The position numbers and the translations under genes were made by a program. Below are positions 24,601 to 34,134 of a DNA stretch of 64,000 nucleotides, piece after piece; the stretch's first letter is position 1; every line of letters starts with the position of its first letter. Location: positions 648,997 to 712,996 of the forward strand of contig CAUJNA010002112.1 of the NCBI GenBank assembly GCA_963377175.1, read 5' to 3'. The notes below the pieces were generated by a model. The model was given only the letters and a program-made list of their open reading frames with translations. It made no database searches and was not told the origin of the DNA. Origin of the DNA: Effrenium voratum (lineage: Eukaryota; Sar; Dinophyceae; Suessiales; Symbiodiniaceae).

Positions 24601-27600
24601 TCCCTTCCAATATCCACATGAGAACAAACAGGATGAATTCATCAACCAGCGATTCATGTCGGCCCCGAACACTTTTCTTGGCACCCTCCGAAATGGATCG
24701 CACTTCTTCTTTTGATCTCAGACAAAACGAGGTGGAAAGGGTACTGAGCCTAGAAGCCCGGAAGGTGTCCCCAGCCCTGAAACCCCTGGAACCTTTGGAA
24801 CTCCTTCTTTCGGCTCCAACCACCCCAAAGCCTATCTGGCCCAGGGATCATTTTAAACTGCCTGGTTTTGTGGTAACCAAGGCATTGCCACCCGATATTT
24901 AAAAAAAATGGAAACTATAGTTGGCGATCTACTATACGCCACTCGGCCTATCGACCCCAAAAACTTATAGCTGCCTGCACCCTCAACAACTACCCATAAA
25001 GCAAAAACACACACACAGAAAAAAAAAGAAAGAAAAAAAAAAAACGGGAACGTTTTGGTTACCATTTCTTTTGAGCAAGAACCAATCTTTAAGTCCACTA
25101 AGTGGGAATTTGTTTGGGTCCAGGCAACCCACATGAAATGTCTCAATAACTACCCATAAAGCAAAAACCAAACAAACAGGAACTTCCCCATCAATGCGGG
25201 GCAAAGAGCCCACCTACCCATAAAGCAAAAAAACAAACACAACCAGGAATTCCCCCATCAATGTGGGGCAACCAACCATTGGCTAAGCTGGAATCTTGTT
25301 TGGGTCCATGCAAACCCCAGCGAAATCTCCGAGGTACCCTTCGAGCAGGCGCCCGACGACAGGAAGTGAGTGCACAGCTTGGTCTTGGCCAAGGCCTCCT
25401 GGGACCCACGGCCCGGGCCGACCCGAACAAATCCAGCGGTTTTTTCGTTCAGCGACCCAGAACCACAACGTCAAACGCCAAAACCCCGGTGTTTTTGGCA
25501 CCCAACACCTCCAAAACAAAAACCAAACGTCAACGTCAAACACCAAAACACCAAGACAAACACCAAAACCCGGGGACTATTGGCACCAAAACTCCAACTG
25601 AAGAGTGCTTTGGGCCGGACATTTGGGGCAACGTCAAGCTGTTGGGGTACACATTATTTTGTAAACCAAGGGGAAACCTATTTGTTGTTTTGAGGAAGGG
25701 GCAACATCCATCTTTTAGGGTAACCATTATGTTGTGGTTAAAAAGGGCAACCAAGGGGAAACCAACCGAGCCAGTTTTGCCCCCCCCTCTCTCTCTAATC
25801 AGGGGGCCTGGGCGAGAGGGAGGGGAGAGGGGGGGAGCCTGAATTAGCTCCTCTTGAGGCCTTATTTGGCTTCCGCCCCAGGCCCCAGAAGAATTATCCA
25901 TTTCACGGCTTCCGCCCCAGGCCCCAGAAGAATTATCCATTTCCAAAATTTTGCTGCAAGGATATTTGACGAGTTTCATTCCCATTTGTAGCGAAACAAT
26001 ATGGTGGCACAAGTGAGAACTCGCCCACTAAGGCCACCCGTGCTGTTGGTGTCTCGTTTCAAAGAGAAAGGAACCTACCCAAAAATATATTGGTTGCTTT
26101 CTGCTCCCCTGCTAAAAGTGAATAACTTTTAGTGGTTTAATGGAAAACCCATTAATTAGCAAAAAGTTAAAGTCCCAACATCCAAGCAACATGCACCAAA
26201 TATATCTAAAGCTTTGGCCACACTTGGACCTCTTGCAACAGGTTGACCTTGTGACAAACGGACAGGGCACAGGAAGGAATGCAACAACACAATATGAGGG
26301 AGTCATTATATACCAAAAAGGCAGAGCCCGGACCGGCAAAATTGCAACTCAAAAACGGGCACTATTGCAACTCAAAGTTTATGGTTGGTGATTGCCCCTG
26401 GTTTTAAGGGTTTGAGGGTTCAGGAAGGCTAAAAAGGATACTGCCAGGCCTTCCCAAACACCCGAGTACGCCCCAACACCCAACCTGTCCTTTGGAAGCT
26501 GCGACGCTCCTTTCACCATGCCACCCACATTTCCTTGCCAAGTCGCGGGAGGTCGCTCCAAGTCCCTTTTTCAACTAGGATTCGTGTCAACCTCGGACTT
26601 CCTTCAATGGGTGGTTTCCTGTTGGTTTCCCTTTAAAGCAACCCCAAGATTGGGGACAACAAGAACCCAGAAACCCAAGGCCCAAGTCCTTACAGGGTCG
26701 AAAGATATGTCCGAGTCAAAATGGCGGGCTGACACTCAGCATGGCTCTCAAGTTGGTTTCCCTTGGAAGCCAACAACGCGGGGCACCCGAAGAGACACAT
26801 TTGGAGTCTTGGGCTCCGAAGACTCTAGCTAAGTGGTCCTGTTGGTTACTTCCCTTTGCTGTCCCGTTTTCATATTTCCAGTGGAGAGATCGATTCCCTT
26901 GAAAACAACCGCACCATGGCAAGAACGAAACACATACCTGGACCCTCAAGATTCCAACATTAAAATTGGTTACTGCCCTCTTTTTGTGGGTAGTTCTTTC
27001 AGGTTCAGGTACATCAACAACAGGAAAGTTTACGAGGACCAAGAACGGAGAAGTGTTACGCGATTTTTTGGGTGGCTCGCACAACTGAGATTTCAGGTCG
27101 AGGATTCCTCCAAAGGAAAAGTCCGCGTGGGGAGCGAGCTCGTTCTGGCTGTGGGCGAAGTTGCAGTCCAAGCCCTTTTTGCCTCAGAATTCGAATGGCC
27201 ATCTGAGATACAGAACGTCATCTCTTCAGATTCTCCTGGCCCCTCAAATGTCCAACTTACAAATGGGGTATTGTTCCAAAAATGACGAATCCCTTTTTTT
27301 AGGTAGTTTGAGGGTCCAGGTACTTGGTTGTTGTAACGGCCCCTCTGCAAAAAATGAATCACTTTGTGTGGGTGCAATACGGCAATCCACAAAGCTTCAA
27401 CCAAAAACTTAAACAGATCCGCTACCAAGTTGCCAAGAAGAAATCAATGGGCTCAAGTGAAAAGTGACCTAAACAAAAGTTTGGTGCCCTTTTTAAGTTG
27501 CCAAGTGGATCCACTGTATAGTACACTACCCTAAACTTCATTTGCTCAAAAACATGTGTTATTTTGTCCCATGAAACTTTAAAGGAATCTATCTACTGGA

Positions 27601-30600
27601 CAGATGTTTCTATCTTCTCCAGGTATTCGCAGATGGAGGAGGCTAGTTACCCAGTCCAACAAGTTCTGACATGTCCCATGGTGGAAGAAAAGAAGTTTTT
27701 CTGGGGAGCTCATTGGCATCTCGACCGCTCGGACAGGCAAAGTTTCGGGGCGGAATCCCTGAATACAGCTACCTGGGTCCTCAAACTACCTGGAGTCTCT
27801 TGCTGACCCTTTAAACACTGCGTTGTGGAATGACCCCATTTAAGGATCATTGAGACTCCAGGTACCCCTATAAAGGGAATCCACACATAACTTTGAGTTG
27901 CAACAACCGTCTTCAAGGGAATTTTGAGGCTCCAGCTAGTCAGCTTCCCTCATTTTCGGGTGCCCCGGAGTGTGGCCCAGAGGTGTTCCGGGCCGGTTTC
28001 CACTTACCCTCTACAAGAACCAGGTGCTCAAACTTCCAAGCAATCCGAACCACCAATTTCCTGGACTGCCCTCAGATCCCCTGCTAAAAGTTTAACCTCT
28101 GGGTTGAATGGAAACCCGACCAGTACACCTACACCCTAACAAGCTAAAAAGCTAAGGATCTGGATGGCTGGGAACCATCAAGTTAAGGGTTGCCTGAGCT
28201 AGGGCCTTGTGTAAGGGCTGTGGAAAACTGCACTTGTTTCTTACCATTTTCTGCGAGCCGGCTCGGAATCCAACTGCAAACTCTGCAGCAGGGATGCCAA
28301 TCTCACTTGGCATTTCACTGAAAGGAGAACTCGGCATAAACTCGGTTGCTTTCTGCTCCCCTGCTAAAAGCTTAACTATTAGTGGCTTAATGGAAAACCC
28401 ATTAATTGGCAAAAAGTTAAAGTCCTAACATCCAAGCAAAATGCACCAAAGTAAACATGGTCTGTGTGCATGCCCGCTCTATTTTGCGTGTGGATACTGT
28501 CCTTAGTTGCTTGTTGACAAGTCCACGAAGCGGGAGTTACCCTAGACAGAACCGCCAGGTTACCACGTTGTTATTCAACTGTCCACTCGATTCACCGATT
28601 GCGGCAAACCAAAGGCCTTTCGGTTTTGGAGAAACTTGTCATGACGTACAGGCTTGCCCCTCAATCGTTTCGGGGGGGGCTTCTTGAAGAATTTGGGGGC
28701 ACTGGTTTGTAGGGAGAAACACCGCTTGTGACCGCCACATCTAAACGGTAAATATGGAACCCTGGAACCTGGTGGACATTGGATCCATCGACAAAAACAC
28801 AAGAACAAACAGAGCCATCCTGCCAAAACAAGACAAACAACATCACCACGAAAGAACCCGGCCCCAAAAAGAAAACAACCAAACATCAACACCACAAACA
28901 AATTAAGATACGCAAGACCAAAGAATCCGTGCACCCGATCAGCGAAAGTCAGCTACAGGAACTAAAACAAGCAAATACCATACCAAAACAGTCAAACACA
29001 AAGCACAGGAACCAACCCTCAACAAAAACACCGCACACACACACAAACGCACACCCGCGTGCGCACGCGCGCAAATGCATATAAGCAAGTGCGAGCCGGG
29101 CTTTTGGGCGCGGTGCAATGGCCCTGCAGGAAGTGGGTGCACATCTTGGTCTTCCAAAGCTGACCGCCTCGGTTGCAAGAACTGGACCTCTTTCGGATGT
29201 AAGCAACGGACAAATTTAAATGAGGGGGGTGGAAACCCCTCAACGAAACTTTTCTGAGGGTCCCAAGATCCGTCCTTGTTAGGTCTTTGGGGGTCAAAGG
29301 GACACATTTAAGGTCCAATAGCATCCTACTGTGGATGATTGCGAAATCCATTTCGCATCCCTGAAATGCTTCGATTCCCCAACATCAATACCGACAAGTA
29401 ATGGTTGCAACCATGGCTTCACAGTGGTGCGAAATGGATTCCGTCCATCCACAAGATTGGATGACCCCTCTTGCCAAAAGAGTAGACCATCTAACTTGCA
29501 TGGGTGTCACTTCTGGGCTGCCCTCAGATCCACCGCTAAAAGTTTAACTTTTAGTGGTTTATATGGAAACCACTAAACACTAAAAGGCTAAAAAGCTATG
29601 TCTGGGAGCCACTCAGATCTAACTTGCATTGGTGTCACTTCCATACATTTGCGTCTGAACCTGTTGGTTGCCACAGCCTTCCCGTGCAAGGAACTCGGCA
29701 ATGGACCACCCAACCGGGTTCTGCAGCTGCAGGAAGCTTACAGCTGGACCCTGAAAAGTGTCCCTTAAACAATGGACAATCGCCCCAAACATATGTGAAT
29801 TTATGTTTGCCGTTTCTCGTTTTTTTTTTGTTTTTCCTCCTGGGTAGTTTGAGGGATCAGGCAAACAACAAATACAAACCACGAGAAGAAGACAAGCCCG
29901 AAAGAAAGTGTCAAGGGTTGAGGGCGAGCTGGGATACCAGGGACGTCCCCAAGACCCCCCATGAACCAATTCAAGGAATTCCAAACAATTTAAGAGCCTT
30001 CAAGGAGCCTGCACCCAACCACCCACCCCCGGCATATTGGCGTGGGGAGGGGTCGGTGGTTTGTCGGGAACCATTCTAGGGGGTGATTCCTTTTCCATTC
30101 TTTTTAACCATCGCTCTGTTCAAACGCCGGATCCTGGAAAGCCCTGGGTTTTTGATGGCTTCCTGAACAGAAAAACGGGATCCCCGGGTTCAGAATGGAA
30201 ATGGCGCCGGTGCCCCTAGAACCCTTGCGACGTTTGCTTCGCCCAAAACACCCACCTGGCTCATGGCCCCCCGCAAAACCTCTGCCCAGTGGATTTCCAG
30301 AAAGAAGAAAAAAGGGATCGGCATCAACTTTGTTTTGGTCGCTTGAGTTTAAAGGGAACCCTTCCCCAAAAAAGGGGGAGAAAGGCAAGAAATGACTGGT
30401 TGGAACTGGGAAACAAATGTTTTATAGAGGCTTAAAGGGAAGCCTTCCCCAAAAAGGGGGAAAAAGGGAAGCAACCCACTGGTTGCAACTGGGAAAGAAA
30501 TGTCCCATAGACTACAACTCAATTCTTGTTCCTCTCAAAGGCATGCCACACTTGTGCACAAGGTCTGCCAGGCAAATAAGCAATCCTTACATTATACACC

Positions 30601-33132
30601 TGAACATTGCAACTTGTAAATGGTGGTTTCCCTTTTATTTTGCTGGAAGAAGCCATGTTTCAAATGGTTGCAAAATGTATCTTTTAAGGAGCCCTGTTTG
30701 GGCGGGGACTGTTGAGGTGAACCTGGCTGATGTAGAAGGTGGTTCAATCATGGACCCCAGAATCCCTCCCAAATCCCCCGCGCAACAAAGCAACTTCCCC
30801 AATGGATCCTTTCAAAACAAGCACACTGTGCAGTTTAGACAAGTCATGTACCAACGCTGTCATACTACATGAGCCACTAGTTTTGCATGACAAACCATTG
30901 CTTCCGGAACTAGATTGACGGCACTTGATCAAGAAGACGTCAGAAGTTGGGGCAAATGTGTTTTGTTCAGGCAGCACAATGACTTTCACGAAGTGTCCGT
31001 GAACTTATCGTTTGGCTTGCAGTTGGGATCGGGGAGCACTCGATCGTGCGCGCGCCAGTAGCATGCTGTGGCGACAGGCTGATTTGGCCCGAAGAAACAC
31101 GAAACAAAGCGCCGACGCAAGACAAAGTGCCTGGAACCTCAAACTGCCCATAAAAAGGTAATTCACCCCATACGTGTATAGGGCAAACACCCATGTTCAT
31201 GACATATTTGAGGGTCCAGGTAGTGTTTACCAGCAATTGCAGGTCAGCCAAAATCTGGTCATTGTGTGCAACACAAAGCGGTGTGAATCGCCAACATCAA
31301 TCACACCTTGCAAATTGCGTGTGAGATGTCGGAGTTTCCCTTGTTCCGCTACTTGCAATATACTCCTCCAGATCCCTTTGTCTGGGATCCTTCCGTTCTG
31401 CAGGGGAGTCAAGATGGGCACCAACCTTCAAGGGCTTTCCAGGTAGTTTTGAAGGTATAAACCTATTTTCCACTTACATGCTGTTGGCAACCTAGACTAT
31501 AACCCACTTACATGTCCCCGATAAGTGGAGTTAACCTTGTTATTAGTGGGGTGGCTAACCACTTCCTAACTTGGCAAGGAAGACCCCCAATGCATGATGA
31601 CTGAAACCCTGACAGGGGATTGTAGCTAAAGCTTTTCCGCCTGGACTCCGAAATTTCCATTGTGAAAATTTGTTATTGCAACCCAAGAGTGTGAACTTGT
31701 TTGATGGGTATATAGTAGGGTTCAGGGCTAGAAACCATTTGCCATTTTATCATTGGTGGTTCTGGTGCTTGGTGTGAGAGAGGTTGTTCAACAATCAATG
31801 GGCGAAACGGGCACTCGGCTGAGCAATACTAACTCCCAGTTGCAACCAGTTGGTTGCTTCCTTTTTTCAACCGGTTCCGAGTCCGTTGAAGTCAACCAAC
31901 CAAGAAAGGATGCCGATTATTTTCTTCCCACGGAAATCCACTGGGCATCTGAGCCCCTGAAAGTAGCTGGAAGCGCTCCAGAGCTTATTTCGGCAGAGAC
32001 CCCAAAGCTCAGCTTAATGTTTGGATTGGTGGCTTTTCCGATCCAAACAACATATTTCCAGTGATAGATGCCCTTTAAAACCAACATGGGGAAAAAAACA
32101 ATCACACACACAACAAAAAACAGACTAGTTTTCTAAAAAAATAAAGCAAATGGAAGCCGCCGCGCCGCCGAGACCGAGACCTTCTCCGCTGAGCTCCTGT
32201 GCGCCGTGGGCGTAGTTGCAGTCCTGGCCCTTCCTGGCGGCAAAGAACGCGGGTCCCGCGAGGGCGGCGGTGGCCGGGCGGTTGGGGGGGGGAGGGAGGG
32301 GGGAGGGGGATGGTGGGGGGGGGGGGGGCTGGGTGGGATGGTGGGGGGGGGGGGGCTGGGTGGGATGGTGGGGGGAGCCCAAGATTGTGGTTGCTGCTGA
32401 TCCCTCTGCAACAGGTGTTTCAAACTTTTTGTGGGTTTGGTGGAAAACCCATCTTGATTTCGCAAAAAAAGTTTACACAGTTTAAGTCTAAAGATCCAAC
32501 CCAAAAGCAGTCAAGAAGTAAGGTGTTTTTTTCAGACATTTCAGGGCTTGCCGTATTTGGGCTCCGTCAAAAGCAAAAAACAGACTGTGTTGCCGGCCCG
32601 CCCAAAATGGACAGAACCAAAAAAGTACAAACCTAAAAACATCCAACAACATCGGAGAGCAAAACACACATCCAGCATCTGAAAAAGAACCAAATCAAGT
32701 ACCTGAGCCTTCAAACTACCCGTTATAAAAAAAGGGACATTCACCCTAAACATGAACCACGTTGTAAGTTGGAACTTTGGTTGGGACCAGGAATAAACCC
32801 CGTTTCCCTTGGCTCGCCCGTTTTGTTTTTTCCTCAACAGCTGAAGGCTTTGGGGTCGCAGATAGGCTCCGGGGTGGTCCGGGGCGGCCCTGAGGTAAGG
32901 TTCCACCGGGTTCCACGAGGTTCTGCGAGGGGTGCGGGGTGGTGCGAGCACTAAAAAGAGCACCGCATGCTGTTGGGGATATCACCTAAGCTTATTTCCT
33001 TTTTGGTCCCAGCTGCAAGCACCGGCCGTTCAGAAAGTGGGCGCAGAGCTTGGTCTTGGCCAGCTGATTCACCGGCACCCGCTCATAGGGCGCCGCGCGC
33101 ATGGCGATTCCGCGGCCGAAGCTTGCGGCTCC
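11344..33132 (-). CDS. CCCH zinc-finger protein gene, four fingers, nine exons found (5' end open)
   Basis: A probable RNA-binding or regulatory CCCH-type zinc-finger protein. Nine minus-strand exons join in phase: 33132-33017, 32233-32181, 29167-29117, 27182-27136, 25398-25338, 23690-23577, 16116-16026, 12910-12867 and 11384-11344. Four fingers result: three of form C-x7-C-x5-C-x3-H and the third C-x8-C-x5-C-x3-H. Each follows a (A)KTK(L/M) lead-in, and fingers 1, 3 and 4 end ...AHxAxEL while finger 2 ends AHSQNEL. That lead-in and the trailing EL are usual for tandem CCCH proteins. The product is about 205 residues over 21.8 kb, so only 2.8% is coding. An ATG at 33099-33097 could be the start, but the frame is open to 33132 and earlier exons may exist. 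The stop is TGA at 11346-11344. A satellite of about 6.4 kb fills intron 6. At least five of the seven resolved introns use GC donors. Localisation and targets are unknown. Confidence 0.82.
11436..11525. mobile_element. Family B element
   Basis: cctgaagcctcaaactaccc ... agcttgagggtccgg; located 51 bases upstream (in transcript sense) of the last CCCH exon. Confidence 0.65.
11691..11797. mobile_element. Family E element
   Basis: gatgcccagtggccaggg ... cactgggcaact, with the ggttggttcagtttaaaggg core. Confidence 0.75.
12621..12791. repeat. Compound microsatellite AAGC / AGGC / AAAC
   Basis: A run of (caag) at about 12623-12658, a run of (cagg) at 12659-12690, then a gap and a run of (caaa) at 12750-12791. 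All lie within CCCH intron 8. The long frames across it (repeated Cys-Leu, Lys-Gln or Thr-Asn) are artefacts. Confidence 0.9.
12867..12910 (-). CDS. CCCH gene exon 8: Cys1 to Cys3 of finger 4
   Basis: G completes Leu, then CAHFESGNCKKGEG and a lone T. The third Cys codon is again split T/GC with a GC donor at 12866. A large hairpin-forming inverted repeat (12966-13094) lies about 56 bases upstream of this acceptor in the transcript. Confidence 0.82.
12966..13094. repeat. Large imperfect inverted repeat (hairpin)
   Basis: The left arm starts tacttaaaggggcagggtac and the right arm ends accctgccccttcaagta. Arms are about 49 bases and roughly 90% complementary, with a loop of about 30 bases. Both arms contain aagtggttagtaag or its complement. 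In the CCCH pre-mRNA this sits just upstream of the exon 8 acceptor. Confidence 0.8.
13243..13345. mobile_element. Family B element
   Basis: acctggaccctgaaaatttc ... ggtttgagggttcaggtt with ggttggtgaattcccctttc inside. Confidence 0.7.
14200..14345. repeat. Degenerate CTCACCTCAC repeat
   Basis: Short pentamer-like units (ctcac, cttac, ctcag) over about 140 bases, pyrimidine-rich on the plus strand. No gene. Confidence 0.65.
14745..14998. mobile_element. Two adjacent family A elements
   Basis: The first runs gtggatggacgacatccg ... ttcgcaaccatccacag (to about 14868). The second runs tactgcggatggaattcc ... gcggatttcgcaacc. Both have shortened interiors. Together they occupy part of CCCH intron 7. 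Confidence 0.6.
15585..15616. repeat. TTG microsatellite
   Basis: ttgttgttgttgacgttgtt and more, in CCCH intron 7. Gives poly-Asn or poly-Gln or poly-Leu artefact frames. Confidence 0.9.
15793..15912. repeat. Two-copy C-rich tandem duplication
   Basis: atggtcgctgtcatcccccc ... aaaaagaaacgcc occurs twice in succession (about 15802 and 15862), each with a long C run. Confidence 0.8.
16026..16116 (-). CDS. CCCH gene exon 7: linker leading into finger 4
   Basis: Starts GC after CAG and encodes APMTPSGVPRVVPSMGTEYQ, then PVAVLAKTK and CT. The donor is GC at 16025, and CT plus G of exon 8 gives Leu. The KTKL lead-in matches fingers 1 and 3. A family A terminal repeat abuts the donor side at about 15987-16013. 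Confidence 0.8.
16268..16402. mobile_element. Family G element
   Basis: aatgttgatcccatatta ... ggggctaacatt, with tgggggtggtctcctccaaa inside. Located in CCCH intron 6. Confidence 0.7.
17012..23420. repeat. 6.4-kb purine-rich satellite array with higher-order structure
   Basis: The plus strand is almost entirely G and A, broken by short recurring motifs. Three modules, each led by GATC, alternate: 'gatctcaacagggaaagg', 'gatcttagggaggaaagg' and 'gatctgggg...ggccttagg', about 23-40 bases each, so AGATCT recurs roughly every few tens of bases. Long blocks are near-identical copies: the stretch starting at 19289 recurs at 21692 (2403 bases later), and that starting at 20032 recurs about 2.4 kb later near 22434, with another copy of it at 18284. 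Shorter blocks repeat at about 1.1 and 1.7 kb. Copies differ by small indels in G and A runs. The open frames in it, Gly/Lys/Arg- or Pro/Phe/Ser-rich, are by-products of low stop density and not genes. Confidence 0.95.
23577..23690 (-). CDS. CCCH gene exon 6: end of finger 3 and Pro-rich linker
   Basis: Begins GC ACC TAC TGC after CAG and encodes TYCNFAHSALELRG, then a Pro/Thr-rich linker (APVPPTPTPVKSQKLPAAFA). The linker codons are almost all G- or C-ending, so I include it. The 3' boundary is uncertain: C before GA at 23576 fits phase but needs a GA donor, while an earlier GC donor after 23652 also fits and would drop the linker. Confidence 0.65.
23856..23950. mobile_element. Family O element, degenerate
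   Basis: tgtggctcaaaaaaaaggag at the left, gaattttcagcca at the right, internal gaggtttgccgcag. Lies in CCCH intron 5. Confidence 0.55.
24140..24365. repeat. Family H long repeat containing a family A half
   Basis: caatcaaaacccggtacaaa, then ggcggagatccgcagc, then acctcctaaaacaccctgga and gtggtgcgaaatggatttcg. A parallel copy is at 11063-11312 and shorter pieces are at 12388-12475 and 58365-58500. It seems to be a larger element that carries, or gave rise to, a family A arm. Confidence 0.6.
25338..25398 (-). CDS. CCCH gene exon 5: first half of finger 3
   Basis: Encodes EALAKTKLCTHFLSSGACSK plus G. The donor is GT (GTACCT at 25337). G plus GC of exon 6 gives Gly, so the finger reads GACSKGTYCNFAH, C-x8-C-x5-C-x3-H, one residue longer in its first loop than the others. 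Confidence 0.82.
26108..26200. repeat. Family I repeat
   Basis: gctaaaagtgaataactttt then agtggtttaatggaaaaccc and gcaaaaagttaaagtccca. Near-identical copies lie at 14562-14650, 28360-28448 and 47012-47104; shorter ones near 28080, 29528, 32405 and 47855. Contains the hairpin ctaaaagt...acttttag. Confidence 0.75.
26936..27010. mobile_element. Family B element
   Basis: acctggaccctcaagattcc ... tagttctttcaggttcaggt; it lies about 125 bases on the 3' side of CCCH exon 4. Confidence 0.65.
27136..27182 (-). CDS. CCCH gene exon 4: second half of finger 2
   Basis: GC completes Cys, then KKGLDCNFAHSQNEL finishes finger 2. The chosen donor is CTC before GC (27135). A donor six bases further on is possible and would add Ala-Pro. 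The frame stays open well beyond, so the 3' boundary is set by phase with exon 5. Confidence 0.75.
27235..27322. mobile_element. Family B element
   Basis: cctggcccctcaaatgtcca ... ggtagtttgagggtccaggt; it lies 52 bases on the 5' side of CCCH exon 4. Confidence 0.7.
27789..27865. mobile_element. Family C inverted-repeat element
   Basis: cctggagtctcttgctgacc ... ggatcattgagactccaggt. Confidence 0.75.
28360..28448. repeat. Family I repeat
   Basis: gctaaaagcttaactattag then tggaaaacccattaattggc and aacatccaagcaaaatgcac. Same end as the 26.1- and 47.0-kb copies. Confidence 0.75.
29117..29167 (-). CDS. CCCH gene exon 3: first half of finger 2
   Basis: Encodes GQLWKTKMCTHFLQGH plus a lone T. The Cys codon is split T/GC across the intron: donor GC at 29116, and the next exon also begins GC. 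Exon phase is consistent on both sides. Confidence 0.8.
29327..29454. mobile_element. Family A element
   Basis: tactgtggatgattgcgaaa ... gtggtgcgaaatggattccg then tccatccaca. Located in CCCH intron 2. Confidence 0.75.
30075..30220. mobile_element. Family J inverted-repeat element
   Basis: tctagggggtgattcctttt ... gccggtgcccctaga; the core includes tcttttaaccatcg and cggatcctggaaagccc. Confidence 0.65.
31131..31221. mobile_element. Family B element
   Basis: cctggaacctcaaactgccc ... catatttgagggtccaggt in CCCH intron 2. Confidence 0.65.
32181..32233 (-). CDS. CCCH gene exon 2: second half of finger 1
   Basis: TT plus G gives Leu, then KGQDCNYAHGAQELSGE completes finger 1 (CLKGQDCNYAH). The proposed donor is GAAG before GT at 32180. 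The leftover G plus GC of exon 3 makes Gly. Upstream in the transcript lies a very C-rich tract (G-rich on the plus strand, 32282-32376). Confidence 0.8.
32282..32376. repeat. G-rich tandem repeat upstream of CCCH exon 2
   Basis: Runs of six to fifteen G separated by ctgggtgggatggt, which is present twice. On the transcribed strand it is a long C tract ending about 50 bases before the exon 2 acceptor, so it may serve as polypyrimidine tract; on the other strand it could form G-quadruplexes. Confidence 0.8.
32701..32791. mobile_element. Family B element
   Basis: acctgagccttcaaactacc ... aactttggttgggaccagg in the 783-base first found intron of the CCCH gene. Confidence 0.6.
33017..33132 (-). 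CDS. CCCH gene exon 1 found: lead-in and first half of finger 1
   Basis: Encodes ERVPVNQLAKTKLCAHFLNG then RC, giving Cys1 and Cys2 of finger 1. It ends TT before GC (33016-33015). The acceptor at its 5' side is the CAG that ends an inverted-repeat element (family B, 33133-33213). An in-frame ATG lies at 33099. If trans-spliced leader is added at that same AG, this could be the true first exon. Confidence 0.8.
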
Positions 33133-33213
33133 CTGAACCCTCAAGTTGCCCAAAAAAAAGGAAATCACCCCAAGTGGGAAGTAACCCGCTTTTTCAAGTT
33201 GGAAGCTTGAGGG
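33133..33213. mobile_element. Family B element whose end is the splice acceptor of CCCH exon 1
   Basis: On the plus strand ctgaaccctcaagttgcc ... agttggaagcttgaggg. Read on the minus strand its terminus gagggttCAG lies immediately before the exon base at 33132. The element therefore ends exactly at the exon boundary. Confidence 0.65.
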
Positions 33214-34032
33214 AGGTGCCTTTTACTGCATAAACTCGACTGAAATTATTCTATAGCTTGTACTCTTCAGGGTAGAAGTATGAAACAACATCGTCGAATA
33301 CTACTTGGAAGAATTCCACTGTTCGATTGCCCCTGGCACTACTTCAAACCAAAGTACTGAATAAGAACAAAAGCATGAGCTCCCTTATCCCAAACTACCA
33401 ATACTTCATTGGGCATGACACTCCTCGGTAGCGCAACTTTTATTTCCACGGTTTGGGTATGACGATGCGGGGGGGGCGGGGGTAGTGGTTCGGGCTCGGG
33501 GACCGCTTTTTTTTGGGCGAAACATGCAAACATTTCCTGAAGTCCCCATATTTCTGAGAGCATGCCATTGGTGCTGACAAGTCTTAACCTGTTCAGCACC
33601 TATACTTCGGGCTTCATGAAATGCGGATCCCAAAGAAGTCGAGCAGAATTAGAACTCAAGCCGAAAGGTCCAGAATGTTCGTCATCATGTCACAAGGCTT
33701 CCCTGGCCTGGTCTCTTAAGGCATGTTTGTACTGGGCAAGGTCAAGCAATGGTGCACCCAAAATATGTCGTCGTGCTTGATTCCGGCGTCTTCTTACTCT
33801 GCGGCCCAAATGGCTGGCGACGATCAGACTCTCTTCATGTGCAACTCCCCGCTTTGAATAACAACATATCTGTTTTACCAAAGTAGCTCCGCAAGAACTT
33901 TCACGAAAACACCACATGATTCCAGCATGTCGGAGTCCACCTGACATGACTGAAATTGACTGAAAACATGCGACATCTCATGTACGCCCAAGGCAAAGGG
34001 ACCCAACGCTACCAGTTTCCACGAGGATCACT

Positions 34033-34134
34033 ACCTGAACCCGAATGAACTACCCATAAACAGGTGGAATTCACCAACCATCATATTGGGTAGCAAAAAC
34101 CCCAGGTTTGAGCTTTTGTTTGAGGGACCAGGTA
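34033..34134. mobile_element. Family B element
   Basis: acctgaacccgaatgaacta ... gtttgagggaccaggta with the ggaattcaccaaccat core. Confidence 0.6.
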
